Assembly: GCF_028640845.1 (NCBI RefSeq)
Contig: NC_080539.1
Span: forward strand, 370,643,233 to 370,707,232
From: Ahaetulla prasina
Taxonomy: Eukaryota > Chordata > Lepidosauria > Squamata > Colubridae
Length of the DNA: 64,000 nt
Reading direction: 5' to 3'
Shown here: positions 59,777 through 64,000 of the stretch, one piece after another
Position numbering within the stretch: position 1 is the first letter of the stretch
How the letters are laid out: each line of letters opens with the position of its first letter
The notes under the pieces: generated by a model
Databases searched by the model: none
What the model saw: only the letters and a program-made list of their open reading frames with translations
Told to the model about the DNA's origin: nothing
Made by a program: the position numbers and the translations under genes

Positions 59777-59963
59777 TAAGTCCCCATTGACTTTGCTTGG
59801 CCGAAGGTCACAAAAGGGGATCACATGACCCGGGGACGCTGCAACCGTCATAAGTATGAGTCAGTTACCAAGCATCCGAATGTAAATCCTGTGACCGCAG
59901 GGGTGCTGCAACTGTAATAAGTGTGAAAAGTGGTTTTTTTTCGGTACCGTTGTAAGTTTGAAC

Positions 59964-60139
59964 CAGTGGTTGGTTTCTACCGGTTTGCCCTGGTTTGGGT
60001 GAACCAGTAGTGGCGGTGATGGGAGGCTCCGCCCACCCACCTGGCTGTTATCACGGCCCCCCTGCGCATGCGCAGAAGCGCCCCACGCGAGCGCTTCCAG
60101 TTCCAAACCAGTAGCGAAGGTAAGCGGAACCCACTACTG
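59964..60139. mobile_element. hAT-type MITE, 176 bp
   Basis: CAGTGGTTGGTTTCTACCGG...CGGAACCCACTACTG with flanks GTTTGAAC (59956-59963) and GTTTGAAT (60140-60147), 7 of 8. The interior is GC-rich with CATGCGCAG. A relative lies at 63785. Confidence 0.9.
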
Positions 60140-60199
60140 GTTTGAATGGTCACTAAATGAACTCTTGTAAGCCGGGGACCACCTATATCATCCAGGAAT

Positions 60200-60395
60200 T
60201 ACAGGTAGTCCTCAACTTACGTCCATTTGCTCAATGACCACATGATTCACCTAGCAGCAGTGATTTGCTTAAAAACCACAGCAGAAAGGTTGTAAAATTG
60301 AGCGCGACTCCCCTTAACAAACCGCCTTGCTTAGCAACGGACTGGAAATTGGGATCAAAAGTTCCAGGGCTAAGCGAGGCAGGTTGTTAAATGAG
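60200..60395. mobile_element. TM MITE fragment
   Basis: ACAGGTAGTCCTCAACTTAC followed by degenerate TM motifs (CTTGCTTAGCAACGGACTGG). It has no right end. Confidence 0.65.
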
Positions 60396-60589
60396 TTCCA
60401 TTCAATTTGGAAACCTTTGTGGCCCTGCGAGATGATGAGGGGGACTGGAGGCTGCAGAGTCGGCTGCAGGAATTGGGTGTGTCTGGTTTAATGAAGAGGA
60501 GGAGTAGGGGTGGCATGAGAGCAGCCTTCCAATTATATGAGAACCATGAGGACTGGAAACCTACTGCAGTTTCAAACCACTCTATCCCA

Positions 60590-61000
<411 letters not shown>

Positions 61001-61001
<1 letters not shown>

Positions 61002-61245
61002 TTTTAATTTGTATACCGCCCTTCTCCCGAAGGACTCAGGACGGTTAACAGCCAAATAAAACAACAATCAAGACACATACAATAAAACTAAAAACAAATA
61101 ATTGAAAAACTTATTTAAATTTGGCCGAAGTTTTAAAATACATTCAAACCCTATAAAACTAATTAGAATTAAAACCCATAAAATCATCTAAAAGATTAAA
61201 ATTCAGGCCAATCCTGCGTGAGAAAATAGATATGTCTTAAGTTCT
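61001..61245 (-). mobile_element. LINE-B 3' end fragment
   Basis: TTTAATTTGTATACCGCCCT and CCGAAGGACTCAGGACGG match the antisense 3' end of 34695. Only the 3' UTR and a few codons remain. Confidence 0.8.
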
Positions 61246-61628
61246 CTCTCATCCGTCTGTCTATCTGTCTGTCTGTCATCTATTTTATGCACCGCCCATC
61301 TGTCAGTCTTCCAATATTTGAGGGGCTGCCACGAAGAGGAGTGGGGGATCTATTTCCCAAAACACCTGAAGGCAGGACAAGAAGCAATGGATGGAAACTA
61401 ACTAAGGAGAGAAGCAACCTGGAATTAAAGAGAAACTTCCTAACCACGAGGACAATTAACCAGTGGAACAGAAGTTGCTTTCAGAAGTTGTGGGTGCTTC
61501 ATCAAGGGGAGATTTTAAGAAGAATCTAGGCAGTCACTTGTCTTGCAATGGTGGAGGTTCTCCTGCTTGAGCAGCGGGTTGGACTAGAAGACCTCCGAGG
61601 TCCCTTTCAGCTCATTCATTCTGTTCTA

Positions 61629-61945
61629 TTTTTGCGCTAAGCTTTTAATCAGCGAACGTAAGAGCAGGAGGTGTGGTTTTTAAAACTGCCGTTAGATATT
61701 ATTTTGTTATCAAGGTCGTATGGTTGAAAAACAGTCAGGTTACGTAAATTCGAACGGTCACTAAAACGGATGATGATAAGTCGAGGACTACACAGAAACC
61801 CCGATGCGGCAAGGTGATTTGATGGCTTGATTGGATTAAGGGCGGGGATTATTATTTTTTTTGTGTGCACTAAGCTTTTAATCAGTGAGTGTAAGGGCAG
61901 GAGGTGGGGTTTTTAAATTATCGTTAGATATTATTTTGTGATTAA
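61629..61945. repeat. pair of 90-bp direct repeats around a TM end
   Basis: CTAAGCTTTTAATCAG and CGTTAGATATTATTTTGT occur at 61637-61720 and 61869-61942. Between them lies a TM right end (GATAAGTCGAGGACTACA). The parent family is not recognised. Confidence 0.65.
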
Positions 61946-62107
61946 GTTTTGCTTTGTACGCCACTGGGGGATTGACATAGTCAATAAATCTCATAAATCA
62001 ATAGAGAGAGCAACAGGGATGTCTCTGCCTATTGGTTCCTGGTGTTAATGATTATTGTAATTTATTGCTTATTGCTGGAGCAGGAAGAACGAAGATGTAG
62101 TTCAAGG

Positions 62108-62809
62108 CAGCGGTGAAAACCTTTGCAGATTGCCACCGGTTCTCTGCCTGCGCATGCGCCAAAGATGTGCTGCGCGCGCTCATGCACAGTGCGCACCAAA
62201 CGCATGCTGCACATGCACAGCGCGCATCAAATGCACGCTGCATGCACAAATGCACCCATGCACACTGCGCACCAAAGGCACACTTCGTGCAGAAAAAAGG
62301 AGGCTTAAAAAAGGGCCTCTGGTGGCTCAACAGACTAAAGCAGTCTGTTATTAACAGCAGCTGCTTGCAATTACTGCAGGTTCAAGTCCCACCACGCCCA
62401 AGGTTGACTCAGCCTTCCATCCTTTATAAGGTAGGTAAAATGAGGACCCAGATTGTTGGGGGGGGCAATAAAAGTTGACTTTGTATATAATATACAAATG
62501 GATGAAGACTATTGCTTAACACAGTGTAAGCCGCCCTGAGTCTTCCGAGAAGGGCAGGATATAAATTCAAATAAAAAAAAAATGTAAGTAGAACAGTGAG
62601 GGGAGGGAACAGCTGTGCGGCATGATTTAGATTTGCTAGAAAGCAGGATTTCTTGCTTTCTAGTGAATATATATTGCGTGGCACAGCTGATTGTTGGAAA
62701 TACCAGTTCAGATGAACTGGTAGCTTTTTTGTTTTTTTCACCCGAACCGGTAGCTTTTATTACTACCGGTTCACCCGAACCTGTGCGAACCGCTATCATT
62801 TCACCCCTG
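62108..62809. mobile_element. hAT-type element split by a SINE
   Basis: CAGCGGTGAAAACCTTTGCA...ATCATTTCACCCCTG with flanks GTTCAAGG (62100-62107) and GTTCAAGT (62810-62817), 7 of 8. The left part is rich in GCGCACCAAA and CATGCACA. A Sauria-type SINE is inserted at 62313-62582. Confidence 0.85.
62313..62582 (+). mobile_element. Sauria-type SINE
   Basis: Head GGGCCTCTGGTGGCTCAACA, B box GGTTCAAGTCCC, body GGTTGACTCAGCCTTCCATC and tail CCCTGAGTCTTCCGAGAAGG with ATATAAATTCAAATAAAA. Confidence 0.9.
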
Positions 62810-62966
62810 GTTCAAGTATACCTTTTCCCACGGAAAATAGGTGTAATATTATGGACTGGCCATCCTCATCTCATTCACCAGGGAGTAGACATGGTGAAAA
62901 TGTGAGGAAGAAATAAGTCAGTAATCCAGATAAGGTCATCCTCAACTTACAACCATTCGTTTAGGG

Positions 62967-63663
62967 CAGGGGTAGTCAACCTTTTTATACCTACCGCCCA
63001 CTTTTGTATCTCTGTTAATAGTAAAGTTTTCTAACCGCCCACCGGTTCCACAGTAATGCGCCATGTATCATCTGCGCATGCCTCTTGCGCATCGTGGTTT
63101 GGATTTGGGGGTGTGTGTGTGCCGGCTACCAGCTCTGCTTGTCTGTTACAGCTGGGTGGTGGTGGGGGAAATGCGCGAGCTATTCTGGGACGAGGCTCTT
63201 TTGTTTGCGGTCGCACTATAGCGCCATTTAGTTTCACTTACGTAACGTGAACTAAACTTATGCGCATCATGGATTGGGTTTGGGGGGGGCGGGTGCTGGC
63301 TACCAGCTCTGTTTGTCTGTTACAGCTGGGTGGTGTGGGGGGAGATGCGCGAGCTATTCTGGGACGAGGGTCTTTTGTTTGAGGTCGCACTATAGCGCCA
63401 TTTAGTTTCCCTTACGTAACGTGAACTAAACTTATGCGCGGGCGATACGAATAGTATATTTTCAGAAATTTAAATTGTCACGGGGAATTTTATGAAAACC
63501 TAATGAAAATGTTTTTAAGTAATGCTATGAATTTTTTTTAAAAAAGTCAATTAAATTTAAAAAAAAAAGGAAAGTGCTTCAGTATCGGACAAAACCACTA
63601 CCGCCCACCATGAAAGCTGGAATGCCCACTAGTGGGCGGTAGGGAGCAGGTTGACTACCAGTG
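62967..63663. mobile_element. hAT-type element, 697 bp, with an internal tandem duplication
   Basis: CAGGGGTAGTCAACCTTTTT...CAGGTTGACTACCAGTG with flanks GTTTAGGG (62959-62966) and GTTTAGGA (63664-63671), 7 of 8. It lies in a TM MITE start (62935-62966). A unit of about 178 bases is repeated at roughly 63087-63263 and 63264-63440. Each copy contains CTTACGTAACGTGAAC and GCTATTCTGGGACGAGG. Confidence 0.88.
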
Positions 63664-63784
63664 GTTTAGGAACTTAAAAGATTTTATTATGAAGCCAACC
63701 TTGCTGTGAGTGTTTCACCCTTCTTCTAGGGTTGATTTCTTGGCTTGGTTACCTAGCAAGGCTAACAGCTCAGACAAGAGCAGT

Positions 63785-63930
63785 GATGGGTTTCACTTAC
63801 CTTTGATACCAGTTCGCATGCGCAGAGCACATTTAATGACGTCTGGGCGGGTGGGCGGAGCCTCGTGCTGCTGCTACCAGTTCGCCCGAATCAGGGTGAA
63901 CTGGTAGCAACCCGCCATCTGTGCAGAGAG
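63785..63930. mobile_element. hAT-type MITE related to 59964
   Basis: CAGTGATGGGTTTCACTTAC...AGCAACCCGCCATCTGTG with CATGCGCAG and CGGGTGGGCGGAGCC inside. The flanking duplication is not clear. Confidence 0.65.
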
Positions 63931-63952
63931 ACAGGAAAAGAGGCCACTATTC

Positions 63953-64000
63953 CTGGTAAGTCCTCGACTTACATCCATTTGTTTAGCGGCTGTTTTTCAC
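63953..64000. mobile_element. TM MITE left end, cut by the window edge
   Basis: GTAAGTCCTCGACTTACATC and CATTTGTTTAGCGG begin a TM copy that continues beyond the window. Confidence 0.7.

Larger units (their letters stand above)
59056..60189. mobile_element. TM MITE carrying a solo LTR and a hAT element
   Basis: Three collinear pieces: 59056-59212, 59777-59963 and 60140-60189. The ends are CAGGTAGTCCTCAACTTACA and TGTAAGCCGGGGACCACCTA. All inner TM landmarks are present in order once the two insertions are removed. Confidence 0.88.

Noticed and set aside
63031..63250. Gene candidate in the last kilobase
   Set aside because: The frames lie in a hAT element with inverted ends and flanking 8-bp duplications, and the internal tandem repeat explains the open stretch.

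Overview
The window looks like intergenic or intronic DNA from a squamate reptile, most probably a snake. The basis is the repeat content: CR1-type LINE 3' ends with AATAG/ATTCT pentanucleotide tails, tRNA-headed SINEs with the Bov-B-like tail known from Sauria SINEs, Bov-B ORF fragments, Ty3/Gypsy elements, and many hAT-type elements with 8-bp target duplications. I found no host exon, tRNA, rRNA or CRISPR array. Every long reading frame is either a retroelement remnant or a translation of a simple repeat.

Layout. 1-4.6 kb: purine/pyrimidine tracts, pentanucleotide arrays and two tail-to-tail CR1 ends. 4.7-8.4 kb: hAT element, solo LTR, Bov-B, an L1 insertion with a 14-bp TSD, and a long tRNA-derived SINE. 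8.4-11 kb: purine tracts split by a SINE and an L1 3' end. 11-14.3 kb: a four-layer nest (TA-type MITE > hAT > Gypsy fragment and solo LTR). 14.4-16.4 kb: minisatellite, two solo LTRs and a single-copy interval. 16.4-20 kb: a nearly full-length LINE inside a SINE. 20-23.3 kb: CR1 copies split by a foldback hAT element and a LINE 3' end. 23.6-28 kb: hAT, LTR-C, CR1 and an 830-bp ATTCT array. 28-41 kb: TA-type MITEs, LTR-C copies, LINE-B fragments, minisatellite, nested hATs and LTR-B solo LTRs. 41.5-53.5 kb: a full-length Gypsy element, an empty copy of its own target site, a half copy of the element and a third copy of the flank. 53.6-64 kb: LINE-D pieces, palindromic MITEs, a polypyrimidine tract, further solo LTRs, CR1 and hAT elements.

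Family labels used here. LINE-A is the 16.7 kb EN-RT element. LINE-B is the family at 30.6, 34.7 and 61.0 kb. LINE-C is at 6.1 kb. LINE-D is at 40.2, 53.7, 54.2 and 58.9 kb. LTR-A to LTR-D are four LTR families defined here. TM is a MITE with terminal sequence near GTAGTCCTCGACTTACGACC. These labels are mine; database names would need a repeat-library search.

The most notable points are: (i) filled and empty versions of one Gypsy insertion site in tandem, with an indel load that suggests an assembly or haplotype artefact; (ii) four LTR families whose U3 carries the same kind of reading frame, acidic first and then a basic motif close to LDPRFRRxERRxQQK; (iii) repeated nested insertions in which target duplications give a relative order of events; (iv) LINE 3' tails that appear to have seeded long pentanucleotide arrays with a higher-order period.
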